Source of the DNA: Desulfobacterales bacterium
GTDB taxonomy: Bacteria > Desulfobacterota > Desulfobacteria > Desulfobacterales > JAUCGF01
Assembly: GCA_029940345.1 (NCBI GenBank)
Contig: JAOZRC010000038.1
Coordinates: forward strand, 1 to 16,633
Length of the DNA: 16,633 nucleotides
Direction of reading: 5' to 3'
A model generated the notes under the pieces. It saw only the letters and a list, made by a program, of their open reading frames with translations. It ran no database searches and was not told the origin of the DNA. Both the position numbers and the translations under genes were made by a program. Shown piece after piece: positions 7,088 through 15,017 of this stretch. Every line of letters starts with the position of its first letter. The first letter of the stretch is position 1.

Positions 7088-8059
7088 TCATCTATAACAG
7101 GCAACATAATGATCTTTATCTGCTTCAATAAGAGAAGGCGAATTCACCCGACATCGGTTTTGCATATATGGGCAACGCGGATGAAAACCACAGCCCGAAG
7201 GCGGATGCGGATCAAAAGGGTTGGGCGTTTCTTCTTCTCTGACGTCTGTTTCAATCGGCAGATGCGGATTGGGCCGCGGCACCGCATCCAATAGCATTTG
7301 GGTGTAAGGATGTCGCGGTGAGGAACGAAATATGCTTTTGGGAGCCAGTTCTACTATACGTCCCAAATACATCACGGCAATACGGTCACATAGATATTCG
7401 ACAATGTTGAGATCATGGGAAATAAACAGATAGGTCAGATTAAATGATTCTTTGAGATCTGTTAACAGGTTGATAATTTGTGCCTGAACAGATACATCCA
7501 GTGCGCTAACCGGTTCATCCGCCACAACCAGATCAGGTTGTACGCTCAGGGCGCGGGCAATGCCAAGCCGCTGCCGTTGGCCACCGGAGAATTCGTGGGG
7601 ATATTTCAGCATATCTTGCGCATTTAATCCCACTTTAATAAGTAAACGAGCGGCTTCCTGCCTGCGCTGGGCTTTGCTCATACGATGGCGGGCGGCCAAT
7701 GGCTCGGTGACAACAGACGCCGCCCGGAAGCGTGGATCAAGACTGCCATAAGGGTCCTGAAAGATAATTTGCATTCGGTGTCGCAACGGTCGCATGGCTT
7801 TTCGGCTAATATGGGTGATATCAATCCCATCAAATGTTATCCGACCCGCTGTGGGACGGATTAATCGCAAAATCAGGCGGGCCAAGGTTGTTTTCCCGCA
7901 TCCTGATTCTCCCACTAGACCAAAACTTTCTCCTTTTTTGATAGCAAAGGAAACACCGGCCACGGCTTGGGCCCCTATTCGCGGTTTGGCGAATAAGCCT
8001 TTTCTCATGGGGAAATACTTTTTTAAATCTTTGACTGCCAGAAGGTCGTCAGACGTCAT
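7088..8059 (-). CDS. dppF-like: Peptide/nickel ABC transporter ATPase, DppF/OppF type
   Basis: A 323-residue ATPase, normal length for the family. Walker A is GESGCGKTT (50-58), the Q-loop lies in MQIIFQDPYGSLDPR, the signature is SGGQRQR (158-164), Walker B is LVVADE (177-182) followed by the standard PVSALD D-loop, and the H-loop is in LFISHDL. The N-terminal extension (residues 15-33) before AVAGVSF is typical of F-type subunits. The C-terminal oligo_HPY segment has GCGFHPRCPYMQNRC plus a final Cys, the putative four-Cys cluster. It pairs naturally with the D-type ATPase 49 nt upstream to energise the DppB/DppC-like permease. The start ATG has only a weak ribosome binding site. Substrate specificity lies elsewhere and cannot be read here. 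Confidence 0.9.
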   Translation of the reverse strand: MTSDDLLAVKDLKKYFPMRKGLFAKPRIGAQAVAGVSFAIKKGESFGLVGESGCGKTTLARLILRLIRPTAGRITFDGIDITHISRKAMRPLRHRMQIIFQDPYGSLDPRFRAASVVTEPLAARHRMSKAQRRQEAARLLIKVGLNAQDMLKYPHEFSGGQRQRLGIARALSVQPDLVVADEPVSALDVSVQAQIINLLTDLKESFNLTYLFISHDLNIVEYLCDRIAVMYLGRIVELAPKSIFRSSPRHPYTQMLLDAVPRPNPHLPIETDVREEETPNPFDPHPPSGCGFHPRCPYMQNRCRVNSPSLIEADKDHYVACYR

Positions 8060-8108
8060 CGTTGAAATCTCTATATCTTAAAATCCTTTACTTATACACA
8101 ATCCATGT

Positions 8109-9077
8109 TCAGTTTTGTCCAATCCAGCACCGTACTTCATGCCTCTTTCCGCGGTTTAAAAGTTCCGGACTTTCATTATAACAACGCTTTTGTGCCTCAA
8201 TGCAGCGTGGATTGAATTTGCACCCTCGCATTTTAGCGGTCAACCGCGGCACAGATCCGGGAATTTCAAAAAGTCTCTCTCCAGAGGTTCCCGGAAGCGG
8301 TATCGACCGCAATAGCCCTTGAGTGTAAGGATGAAGCGGTTGGTCAAACAACTGCTCGACAGAAGCGATCTCCATCACCTGGCCGGCATACATGACGGCA
8401 ACGCGATCGGCTATTTGAGCAATAACACTGAGATCATGCGTTATAAGCAGTATTGCCATCTGCCGCTCCCCTTTGAGTCGCCGCATGAGGGCTAATATCT
8501 GGGCCTGGATCGTAACATCCAATGCGGTGGTGGGTTCATCCGCAATTAACAAGTTCGGTTGGCATACCATCGCCATAGCGATCATCACGCGTTGGCACAT
8601 GCCACCGGACAGTTGGTAGGGATAATCGTTCATCCGCTTGCGGGCTGCCGGAATCTTAACATATTCAAGCCATTGGGCCGCTTTTGCATACGCATCGGCG
8701 GCGGGAAATAGTTTATGGGTTATCAGCGGCTCCGCCACCTGGAGACCGATGGGCATCACCGGATTCAATGACGTCATGGGTTCTTGAAAAATCATAGCGA
8801 TTTCACGGCCGCGAATATGACGCATGCGGACATCCGTAAATTCGCAAAGGTTATCATTTTTGTAAGTAATTTTTCCAGCGCTCATGCGAGCGGATACCGG
8901 CAGTAACCGCAGGATGCTCAGTGCAGTGAGACTTTTACCGCATCCGGATTCACCCACCAATCCGAGGGTTTCACCGGCATGCACATTCAAGCAGACGCGG
9001 TCAACAGCGTGCGCAGCACCATCGGGTGTGTCAAATCGCACCGCAAGGTTATCAACAGACAGCAGGGATGTATTCAC
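8109..9077 (-). CDS. dppD-like: Peptide/nickel ABC transporter ATPase, DppD/OppD type
   Basis: A 322-residue D-type ATPase. Walker A is GESGCGKS (42-49); the Q-loop MIFQEPMTSLNP, the signature SGGMCQR (157-163) and LLIADEPTTALD with the catalytic Glu are the D-type signatures. The x in SGGMxQR is Cys, often Arg or Ser in relatives, a single-base step from CGC. The C-terminus has GCKFNPRCIEAQKRC and a last Cys near the end, the putative iron-sulfur set. The start codon is GTG: its first bases overlap the TGA stop of the peptidase gene as GTGA (9077-9074), with GGGGAA about 5 nt upstream, a translational-coupling arrangement that places the peptidase and transporter in one transcript. Confidence 0.9.
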   Translation of the reverse strand: MNTSLLSVDNLAVRFDTPDGAAHAVDRVCLNVHAGETLGLVGESGCGKSLTALSILRLLPVSARMSAGKITYKNDNLCEFTDVRMRHIRGREIAMIFQEPMTSLNPVMPIGLQVAEPLITHKLFPAADAYAKAAQWLEYVKIPAARKRMNDYPYQLSGGMCQRVMIAMAMVCQPNLLIADEPTTALDVTIQAQILALMRRLKGERQMAILLITHDLSVIAQIADRVAVMYAGQVMEIASVEQLFDQPLHPYTQGLLRSIPLPGTSGERLFEIPGSVPRLTAKMRGCKFNPRCIEAQKRCYNESPELLNRGKRHEVRCWIGQN

Positions 9078-10372
9078 GCCGGTTCCCCAAGAAGATAATG
9101 CAATGCGGTGAGGGCATAGATATGGGCGGTTTCAATAAGTTGGTTCATATCCACCCATTCATCCGCTTGATGGGGAACTTCCCGGTCACCGGCGCCCATG
9201 GTAATGATTGGGATATTTTTGAAAGCCCATAGATAGGTTCCGTCAGTCGCACCCGGCACGCCGCCGTAAATCGGCGCTTTTGCAGTGATGCGGCGTGTCG
9301 CCCAACCCGCTGCTTTTACAATGGGATCGTCAGGGTCTGTAAAAGTGCAGGGACGGTCGGTGGTAAACTCTGTTTCGATCTTTATCAGGGTATTACGCTT
9401 CAGGTTAAGAATTGCGTCATCGCGGCGATACTGTTCCCTGACTTTTTCAGTGACCGTATTTGCCAGGCGAACGATATCTCTGCGAATATTAGAATGGGAT
9501 TGGCCTGGAATCGTACGAATATCTGTCAACAGGCGAGCTTCACCGGGTATCACATTCAATTGGGCTTCACCTTGGAAAGGTGCCTGAATCACGGTTGGTG
9601 TAAAGCTCGGCCACCCTAAATGCTCATCTTTGCCAAATTTTTCAACGGCGCTAAGTTCTGACAGACGGAGTCCTTCAATTAATTGGGCAACCGCCGGAGC
9701 CGTATTTAAACCGGCTAACGGCATGGCGCCGTGACTCATCTTTCCCTTAATTGTCAGCTTCGCTCGTAAAGCGCCTTTTTGACTGTTGCAAAGCATGCCA
9801 TCCTGTGGTTCACAAATAACAGCGCCGGTAATAGCGTCGGCGTGTCCGCGACGAATAAAATCCTGCACGCCGAGCATGTCGCCTTCTTCATCACATAGCA
9901 CGCCGCCGATGATCGTGCCATTCAGCTGAATTCCTGATTTTTTTAAAGCGGCCATGGCAATCAGCATGGCGGCCAGATTGCCTTTGGTGTCATTGGCTCC
10001 CCGTCCGTAAATGCGACCATCGACAATTTGAGCACCAAAGGGTTCGTAGTTCCAGGTGTTTACATTTCCAGGGGTCACGACATCCGTATGGCCTTCAAAC
10101 ATCAATACACGGTCGCCATTACCGGCTGACCATGTCAAAATGGCATTTAGACGACCTGGCGCAACGGTGTTTAACTCGACTTGAAAGCCTTTACGTTCGG
10201 CCCAGTCAGCAATATGGCGGACAGCAGGTTCTTCATTGGTGCCGGCAACCGGATCCCAAACGGTATTTATTTTAACCAAATCACGGGTCAACGTAATCAG
10301 TTCGCGGGCATCAATGGCGTTTACAATCTTACGGATTGATTCCTCTGTGATGTTCAGTTGGTCGTGTTTCAT
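9074..10372 (-). CDS. M20 family metallopeptidase / amidohydrolase (ArgE/DapE/ACY1 type)
   Basis: A 432-residue cytoplasmic zinc hydrolase of the M20 clan, which includes ArgE, DapE, aminoacylase and carboxypeptidase G2. The active-site set is complete: His95 and Asp97 (EGHTDVV), bridging Asp128 (GANDTKGN), general base Glu162 and zinc ligand Glu163 (DEEG), Glu188 (ICEPQ) and the last His401 (VPHQADEWV). KGKMSHGAMPLAG marks the lid/dimerisation domain, with the family His. It removes an acyl or peptide group from an amino acid; the exact substrate is unknown, and a small peptide or N-acyl amino acid is likely. The gene sits inside the transporter run, 6 nt after the DppC-like gene, whose stop overlaps the AAGAGA ribosome site, and overlaps the D-type ATPase by 4 nt. 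This suggests it processes what the transporter imports. Confidence 0.9.
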   Translation of the reverse strand: MKHDQLNITEESIRKIVNAIDARELITLTRDLVKINTVWDPVAGTNEEPAVRHIADWAERKGFQVELNTVAPGRLNAILTWSAGNGDRVLMFEGHTDVVTPGNVNTWNYEPFGAQIVDGRIYGRGANDTKGNLAAMLIAMAALKKSGIQLNGTIIGGVLCDEEGDMLGVQDFIRRGHADAITGAVICEPQDGMLCNSQKGALRAKLTIKGKMSHGAMPLAGLNTAPAVAQLIEGLRLSELSAVEKFGKDEHLGWPSFTPTVIQAPFQGEAQLNVIPGEARLLTDIRTIPGQSHSNIRRDIVRLANTVTEKVREQYRRDDAILNLKRNTLIKIETEFTTDRPCTFTDPDDPIVKAAGWATRRITAKAPIYGGVPGATDGTYLWAFKNIPIITMGAGDREVPHQADEWVDMNQLIETAHIYALTALHYLLGEPA

Positions 10373-10378
10373 GATCTC

Positions 10379-11209
10379 TTATTTATATCCGAATTGCCCC
10401 ATTTGGGGATCAAGCGCGTCGCGCAGGCCATCCCCCAGTAAATTGAATCCTAAAACGGCCCAGGCAATGGCAATTCCGGGAAAAATCGACATCCAGGGCG
10501 CGATGGCCATAAATGTTTGCGCTTCATTGAGCATCCGGCCCCAGGATGCATGCGGCGGTTGGGTTCCTAATCCGAGATAGCTTAACCCGGCTTCCGCTAA
10601 TATAGCAATGGCAAACTGAATTGTTCCTTGAATAATTAATGGTGAAAGCGTATTGGGTAGCACATGCCGCCAGGTAATCATCAGTTCGCTGATTCCGCCG
10701 GCTCTGGCGGCGTCGATAAATTCACGTTGCCAAATTGTCAACGCCACCGCTCGTGTCAATCGGGCAAAGATCGGGATATAAAAAATACCGATCGCCAGCA
10801 TGGCATTCACTATTGACGGTCCGAGAACAGATGTAATCAAAATGGCGGTAAGCACGGCCGGAAATCCGAAAAGCAGGTCGGCAAAGCGCATAAGTGCTTC
10901 ATCTATCCAGCGACCATAGTAGGCCGCTGATAATCCTATCAATATTCCCAGGCTCATCCCAATGGCGACTGTGACCAATCCCACGATAACGGAATTGACC
11001 GCACCGATCATCACTCTTGATAAAATGTCCCGACCATACTGGTCTGTGCCGAACGGATGGCTGATCGACGGTGCTTTTAAACGTGCCTGCACGTTCATTG
11101 AGTTGGGGTTGTATGGTGTCCGAATTAAGCTGGCGGCAGCCATCAGAATCACAGTAAGTGCAAGGATAAAGCCGCAAGTGAAATTCAGGTTTTTAAAAAA
11201 CGGTTTCAA
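10379..11209 (-). CDS. dppC-like: Peptide/nickel ABC transporter permease, DppC/OppC type
   Basis: A 276-residue inner-membrane permease. It has the short N-terminal helix, then the family segment HPFGTDQYGRDILSRV (51-66), a core of about five helices, and the EAA loop EFIDAARAGGISELMITWRH (163-182) that couples to the ATPases. ASWGRMLNEA and a final LLGDGLRDALDP are standard for DppC. The predicted start codon is TTG with only a weak AAAG ribosome site; the DppB-like gene ends 21 nt upstream, so coupling may help. It forms the translocation pore with the DppB-like subunit. Length and motifs are normal. Confidence 0.92.
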   Translation of the reverse strand: MKPFFKNLNFTCGFILALTVILMAAASLIRTPYNPNSMNVQARLKAPSISHPFGTDQYGRDILSRVMIGAVNSVIVGLVTVAIGMSLGILIGLSAAYYGRWIDEALMRFADLLFGFPAVLTAILITSVLGPSIVNAMLAIGIFYIPIFARLTRAVALTIWQREFIDAARAGGISELMITWRHVLPNTLSPLIIQGTIQFAIAILAEAGLSYLGLGTQPPHASWGRMLNEAQTFMAIAPWMSIFPGIAIAWAVLGFNLLGDGLRDALDPQMGQFGYK

Positions 11210-11230
11210 ATTATTTTTCTTTCAGCCGAT

Positions 11231-12187
11231 TCAGGCCAATCTGATGCGCGGATCAATCATTGCGTAAACAATATCCACCAAAAAATTGACAAATACGACA
11301 GCTGCAGCCATAAACAGGACAATATCCCGCACCACCGGCAAGTCCCGCTGTCCGATGGCCTGGAAAATCAGGCGGCCCAACCCGGGAAGATAAAACACAT
11401 TTTCAATAATAATCGCACCGGCGATGAGCTGCCCCAGTTGTAAGCCTAAAATGGTTAAAATGGGAATCAACGCGTTTCTCAGGGCATGGCCGTAAATCAC
11501 TTTTATTTCACTGACACCCTTAGCGCGAGCCGTGCGGATATAATCTTCCTGAAGCACTTCCAACATTGATGCGCGTGTCAACCGCGTCAAAATCGACACC
11601 CGAATCAACCCCAATGCAAAAGCTGGGAGAATGAGCGCTTTGAACGAACCCCAAAAATCGACGGACCAGCCTGGAAATCCGCCGGCAGCGAACCAACCGA
11701 ACTGCACGGCAAACAGTAAAATAAACAAAAGGCCTAACCAGAATTCCGGGATTGCCAGTCCGATTTGGGCACCGAACATAATCACCAGGTCACCCGGTCG
11801 GTTTTGGCGACAGGCTGCATTGATCCCCGCGGGCAGGGCAATAACCAAACTCAGGGTAATCGCCAGCAGCGCCAGGGGGCCTGTTACCGTCAAACGGGAT
11901 AGTATCAACTGATGTACGGGTACATCGTAATTAATTGACACACTGCCCTGGCCACTTAACGTGTTATAAATCCATTCGCCATACTGGACCAGGAAGGGGC
12001 GGTCAATCCCCAATTGGGCGCGCAGATTGGCCAGTGTTTCGGGCGTCGCGTTAATCCCCAGGATGATTTCAGCCGGATCGCCGGGCAGAATGTATAAGAC
12101 TGCAAAAATCACGATTGAAACCAGCAACAGCAACAGCAACAGCGTCAACAGTTTTTTAAGCAAATAAAGTGGCATTTTCCCAATCAT
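11231..12187 (-). CDS. dppB-like: Peptide/nickel ABC transporter permease, DppB/OppB type
   Basis: A 318-residue inner-membrane permease and the first gene of the minus-strand run. It begins with a very Leu-rich helix, followed by LPGDPAE, then a periplasmic loop with LGIDRPFLVQYGEWI. The EAA loop is EDYIRTARAKGVSEIKVIYG, and the protein ends in VDIVYAMIDPRIRLA, all standard for DppB/OppB. The annotated ATG (12187) lacks a close Shine-Dalgarno; AAGGAG lies 28 nt upstream. The in-frame ATG four codons on (12175) would give MPLYLLKKLL, which looks more like the typical DppB N-terminus, so the start is uncertain. No substrate-binding protein gene precedes it; the next gene upstream is divergent. 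Confidence 0.9.
   Translation of the reverse strand: MIGKMPLYLLKKLLTLLLLLLLVSIVIFAVLYILPGDPAEIILGINATPETLANLRAQLGIDRPFLVQYGEWIYNTLSGQGSVSINYDVPVHQLILSRLTVTGPLALLAITLSLVIALPAGINAACRQNRPGDLVIMFGAQIGLAIPEFWLGLLFILLFAVQFGWFAAGGFPGWSVDFWGSFKALILPAFALGLIRVSILTRLTRASMLEVLQEDYIRTARAKGVSEIKVIYGHALRNALIPILTILGLQLGQLIAGAIIIENVFYLPGLGRLIFQAIGQRDLPVVRDIVLFMAAAVVFVNFLVDIVYAMIDPRIRLA
12122..12142. repeat. Short tandem repeat (CAG-CAA) coding for poly-Leu
   Basis: Three and a half copies of a CAGCAA hexamer. On the minus strand this alternates CTG and TTG codons and encodes the run of seven leucines in the first helix of the DppB-like permease. Gain or loss of a unit changes the helix by two residues without a frameshift. 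Confidence 0.7.
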
Positions 12188-12848
12188 GCAAGCATTTACG
12201 ACAAAGGTGCAAATTCTCCTTATTTGAGGGTGCCTCCGATTTTCTTGAAGTAGGAATATAGCGGACCCAATATCAAAACCGATTTTTAACTTTTATAATT
12301 TCATCTTTGGGACTGGGATATCGTATTGATGTATCCTGTTCACAAATCATAGCTAAGTGCAGTTCCGAAAATTATGTTTTTAGCATGTCTGAATCCTTAG
12401 AACAGCGCTTTATATCAGCGAAAGACCGTTTCGCTCCGTTCCTCCACTCTGCTTAACTTTCGCACTCCTTACTTGGCCATTACCATCTAATTTGAATAGG
12501 ATACGTATTGATCACAGTTTGATTTCGGATATAATTTTTTGAATTCATCACACTGATTTCTGAATGTCTTTTTAATATAATGATATCTGATTTTGTCTGC
12601 TCAACTAATTTCAAATTCATATAGGGATGATACAACAAGTACTCATTACATGCAACATTTTATATTCATTACCTTCGATAATTGATCAGGTAAACGTATG
12701 TACTATTGAATAGATGAATAATGTGTGATACTGATTTGAAGATTTTCGATCTGCAAAGAACAATTGAGGCTTTCGATGGCTGTACACCTACAATTAAGGC
12801 ATGGAGCATCACAACAAGCCTTTCAAATACGGAGTTAAATAACAAACT
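12188..12848. other. Divergent intergenic region between the dpp-like run and the isomerase gene
   Basis: About 660 bp, AT-rich, with no convincing gene on either strand. It must hold promoters for both directions. The best plus-strand match is described separately. A small hairpin AGCGAAA / TTTCGCT with a 5 nt loop lies at 12417-12435. No sigma-54 (-24/-12 GG...GC) site was recognised on either strand, so control of the operon by the PrsR-like protein from here is not supported by sequence. Confidence 0.55.
12508..12535 (+). promoter_or_regulatory. Candidate sigma-70-like promoter for the isomerase gene
   Basis: TTGATC (12508-12513), a 16 nt spacer and TATAAT (12530-12535). Transcription from here would give a leader of about 300 nt. 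A weaker alternative with an extended -10 is TTGAAT (12706-12711) followed after 17 nt by TGATACTGA (-10 at 12729-12734), leaving about 110 nt. The region is AT-rich, so chance matches are likely. Confidence 0.3.
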
Positions 12849-13601
12849 ATGACAGATTTCGTAACTGCAAATAAAAATTCCGATATCGCAACTTTGGCGC
12901 TTAACAGGGGTAAAGTCAACGCGCTTAATGGCCAAGTAATTGAAAAAATGCGCAGCGCTTTGGCCAGGTTTGAAAATGATCCTGCTATAAAAGCGATAAT
13001 ATTGACAGGCCAAGGTAAATTTTTCTCTTTCGGATTTGATATCCCTGAATTCCTTTCATATTCCAAGTTGGAATTTACCGATTATTTAACCCGCTTCACC
13101 GATTTGTATACCTATTTGTTCTTGTATCCCAAACCAATCATAGCAGCGCTCAATGGCCACACAATCGCAGGCGGATGTATGTTGGCTTTGGCTTGTGATA
13201 AGAGAGTCATGGTGTCAGGAAAGGCTAAGATCGCTTTAAATGAAATCAGTTTTGGGTCGTCCGTTTTTGCCGGCAGCACCGAAATGCTGCTTTTTTGTGT
13301 GGGTGGAAAAAATGCTGCTGAAATCCTTTACTCAGGTGCGATGTATACGGCCGAAGAGGCCAAGGTTTTGGGTCTGATTGACGAAGTTACAGCCGAAAAA
13401 AATCTGATCCGTGAGGCAACCAAGGCAGCTTCGGCCTTAAGCGCAAAGCCCGGTTCCGCCTTTGCCAGTATCAAATCGCTCTTACGTAAATCTGTTGCTC
13501 AAGAGATGCGGCTTAAAGAGAAAGGCTCTATAAATGAATTTGTAGAGATTTGGTATTCAGATGCGACATGGGAGAATCTTAAGAATATTAAAATTCATTG
13601 A
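12849..13601 (+). CDS. Crotonase-fold protein, delta3,delta2-enoyl-CoA isomerase-like
   Basis: A 250-residue enoyl-CoA hydratase/isomerase family protein, standard length. The oxyanion-hole segments are FFSFGFDIPEF (58-68) and HTIAGGC (104-110). At the position of hydratase Glu144 this protein has Met111 (AGGCMLALACD), whereas the second catalytic position keeps Glu132 (IALNEISFG). A single retained Glu with AGGC-hydrophobic-LAL-x-CD and LNE is the pattern of mitochondrial-type enoyl-CoA isomerases (ECI1), which shift a 3-enoyl to a 2-enoyl double bond, so isomerase is more likely than hydratase. SGAMYTAEEAKVLGLIDEV is the usual C-terminal helix region. The start ATG has only a distant GGAG (14 nt). 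It is likely cytoplasmic and part of fatty-acid or related acyl-CoA degradation. The plus-strand neighbours are the Xsc-like remnant and acetate kinase. Confidence 0.82.
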   Translation: MTDFVTANKNSDIATLALNRGKVNALNGQVIEKMRSALARFENDPAIKAIILTGQGKFFSFGFDIPEFLSYSKLEFTDYLTRFTDLYTYLFLYPKPIIAALNGHTIAGGCMLALACDKRVMVSGKAKIALNEISFGSSVFAGSTEMLLFCVGGKNAAEILYSGAMYTAEEAKVLGLIDEVTAEKNLIREATKAASALSAKPGSAFASIKSLLRKSVAQEMRLKEKGSINEFVEIWYSDATWENLKNIKIH

Positions 13602-13667
13602 AACGATTATGGGCTACAGACTTTCAGAGCATGAAAAATCACAAATATTACAAAGAGGGAAAAAATT

Positions 13668-13820
13668 ATGAGCAAAGTTAAAATGACATCTGGTGTGGCA
13701 TTTGTCGAAACAATAGTGGCCGCATACGAGGATCCGCTGGATATGTTTCCTGGTGAAGAATGTATAAAATCGCAGCTTACCTGGCGAAAATCTACCGAAA
13801 TCGAATCATGTATGTTTTAA
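13668..13820 (+). pseudogene. 50-codon ORF, possible remnant of sulfoacetaldehyde acetyltransferase (Xsc)
   Basis: It starts at ATG with AGAGGG 8 nt upstream, a better ribosome site than that of acetate kinase. The first 29 residues, MSKVKMTSGVAFVETIVA then AYEDPLDMFPG, resemble the N-terminus of ThDP enzymes of the Xsc type (KVKMT..EAFVETL......DLFP) with about 12 residues around the usual FGIVGS missing. From residue 30 the likeness stops; the frame runs on to a TAA that overlaps the acetate kinase start by 13 nt. A full Xsc is near 590 residues, so only a fragment remains. Xsc makes acetyl-phosphate, the substrate of the next gene, which gives the match some logic. The family assignment is from memory of the motif. 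It could instead be a short leader ORF that couples translation to acetate kinase. Confidence 0.4.
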
Positions 13821-15010
13821 TTATCAACGCTGGCAGCTCATCGGTAAAGTTCACCCTATTCAGAAAAGATAAGGTTCAGGTGGTCGTTGACGGTCTGGTT
13901 GAACGAATCGGTCGGAATGGGACAGCCGTTCACTATCAAAATTCCGGAAAGGATCGGATTACCTGGAAAACACCTGTGGCTGACGCCCGGCGGGCAGTCA
14001 GACTGATAGCCGAACTCCTCACTGACAAAGCATGCGGTGTTCTTCGCTCCAAGGAAGAAATCGCCGCCATTGGCCATCGCGTGGTCCATGGTGGTGAAAA
14101 GATTAATAGCTCTGTTATCATTGACGCGCGCGTAAAACAGATCATCAAAGAATGTTTTCCGTTAGCGCCGCTGCACAATCCCCCTAATTTAGATGGCATC
14201 GAAGCATGCGAAATTATTTTTCAGCAAGTGCGTCAGGTGGCAGTCTTTGACACCGCTTTTCATACCACGCTTCCGCAATATGCGTATCTTTACGGATTGC
14301 CTTATGCGCTTTATAAGGAAGATAAAATTCGCAGGTACGGTTTCCATGGGACCAGTCACAAATATGTCTCACACATAGCGGCAGAGATCATCAACCGTCC
14401 CATTGAAACATTAAAAATCGTTACCTGCCATCTCGGCAATGGGTGCAGCATTACGGCGATAGATGGCGGCCGAAGTATCGACACCAGTATGGGGTTCACA
14501 CCTCTTGAAGGGTTGCTAATGGGGACCCGCTGCGGAGATATAGATCCGGCGGTTGTCTTTTACCTTATGGCGCATAAGCGGCTTGATCTTAAACAGATTA
14601 ATGATCTGTTTAATAAACAAAGCGGCCTTTTGGGCCTTGCAGGGATCGGCAGCAGCGATTTGCGTGACATTCTCGAAGCCAGGGAAAGTGGGAACCGGCA
14701 GGCCGACACCGCCGTCAGGGTGTTTGTCTACCGGATCAAAAAATATATTGGTGCATACGCTTTTGCAATGGGCGCTATTGATGCCGTTGTGTTCACAGGC
14801 GGTATCGGTGAAAATTCCCCTTTGATCAGGCAAATGGTGTGCCAGGACTTGGAAGAATTGGGAATTGTCATTGATCCTGAGGAAAATGCCGACCCTAAGA
14901 AAACATGTTTTGAAATACAGGGTAAAGCTGGCACCGTAAAAATTTTGGTCATTCCGACAGACGAAGAAAAAGAAATCGCTCTTCAAACTCTCAAACTGCT
15001 TTCTGCATAA
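13808..15010 (+). CDS. ackA: Acetate kinase
   Basis: A 400-residue acetate kinase (acetyl phosphate + ADP to acetate + ATP, cytoplasmic). With the start at 13808 the residue numbers match the well-studied Methanosarcina enzyme: Asn7, Ser10, Ser12, Arg91, His123, Asp148, His180, His184 and Arg241. NAGSSSVKF (7-15), VFDTAFH (146-152), RYGFHGTSH (176-184) and the phosphate loop HLGNGCSITAIDGG (208-221) are all intact. An upstream in-frame ATG at 13760 would add 16 residues (MYKIAAYLAKIYRNRI) not expected in the family, so 13808 is preferred. There is no clear Shine-Dalgarno; the start overlaps the end of the preceding 50-codon ORF, so translation may be coupled. The gene ends 7 nt before a MITE-like palindrome. 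Confidence 0.93.
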   Translation: MYVLIINAGSSSVKFTLFRKDKVQVVVDGLVERIGRNGTAVHYQNSGKDRITWKTPVADARRAVRLIAELLTDKACGVLRSKEEIAAIGHRVVHGGEKINSSVIIDARVKQIIKECFPLAPLHNPPNLDGIEACEIIFQQVRQVAVFDTAFHTTLPQYAYLYGLPYALYKEDKIRRYGFHGTSHKYVSHIAAEIINRPIETLKIVTCHLGNGCSITAIDGGRSIDTSMGFTPLEGLLMGTRCGDIDPAVVFYLMAHKRLDLKQINDLFNKQSGLLGLAGIGSSDLRDILEARESGNRQADTAVRVFVYRIKKYIGAYAFAMGAIDAVVFTGGIGENSPLIRQMVCQDLEELGIVIDPEENADPKKTCFEIQGKAGTVKILVIPTDEEKEIALQTLKLLSA

Positions 15011-15017
15011 AGATTAA

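Noticed and set aside
12417..12435. AGCGAAA / TTTCGCT hairpin as an operator or terminator
   Set aside because: Only 7 bp, no T-run, and isolated from both gene starts; recorded in the intergenic note but no function is supported.
12188..12848. Sigma-54 promoter for the transporter run
   Set aside because: No GG...GC pair with correct spacing and flanking bases was found on either strand.
13760..13807. Upstream ATG extending acetate kinase by 16 residues
   Set aside because: The shorter form gives exact agreement with the family numbering of catalytic residues; the extension resembles nothing and overlaps the Xsc-like frame.
14516..14986. 156-codon antisense ORF over acetate kinase
   Set aside because: Shadow of a highly conserved gene; no start signal or family resemblance.
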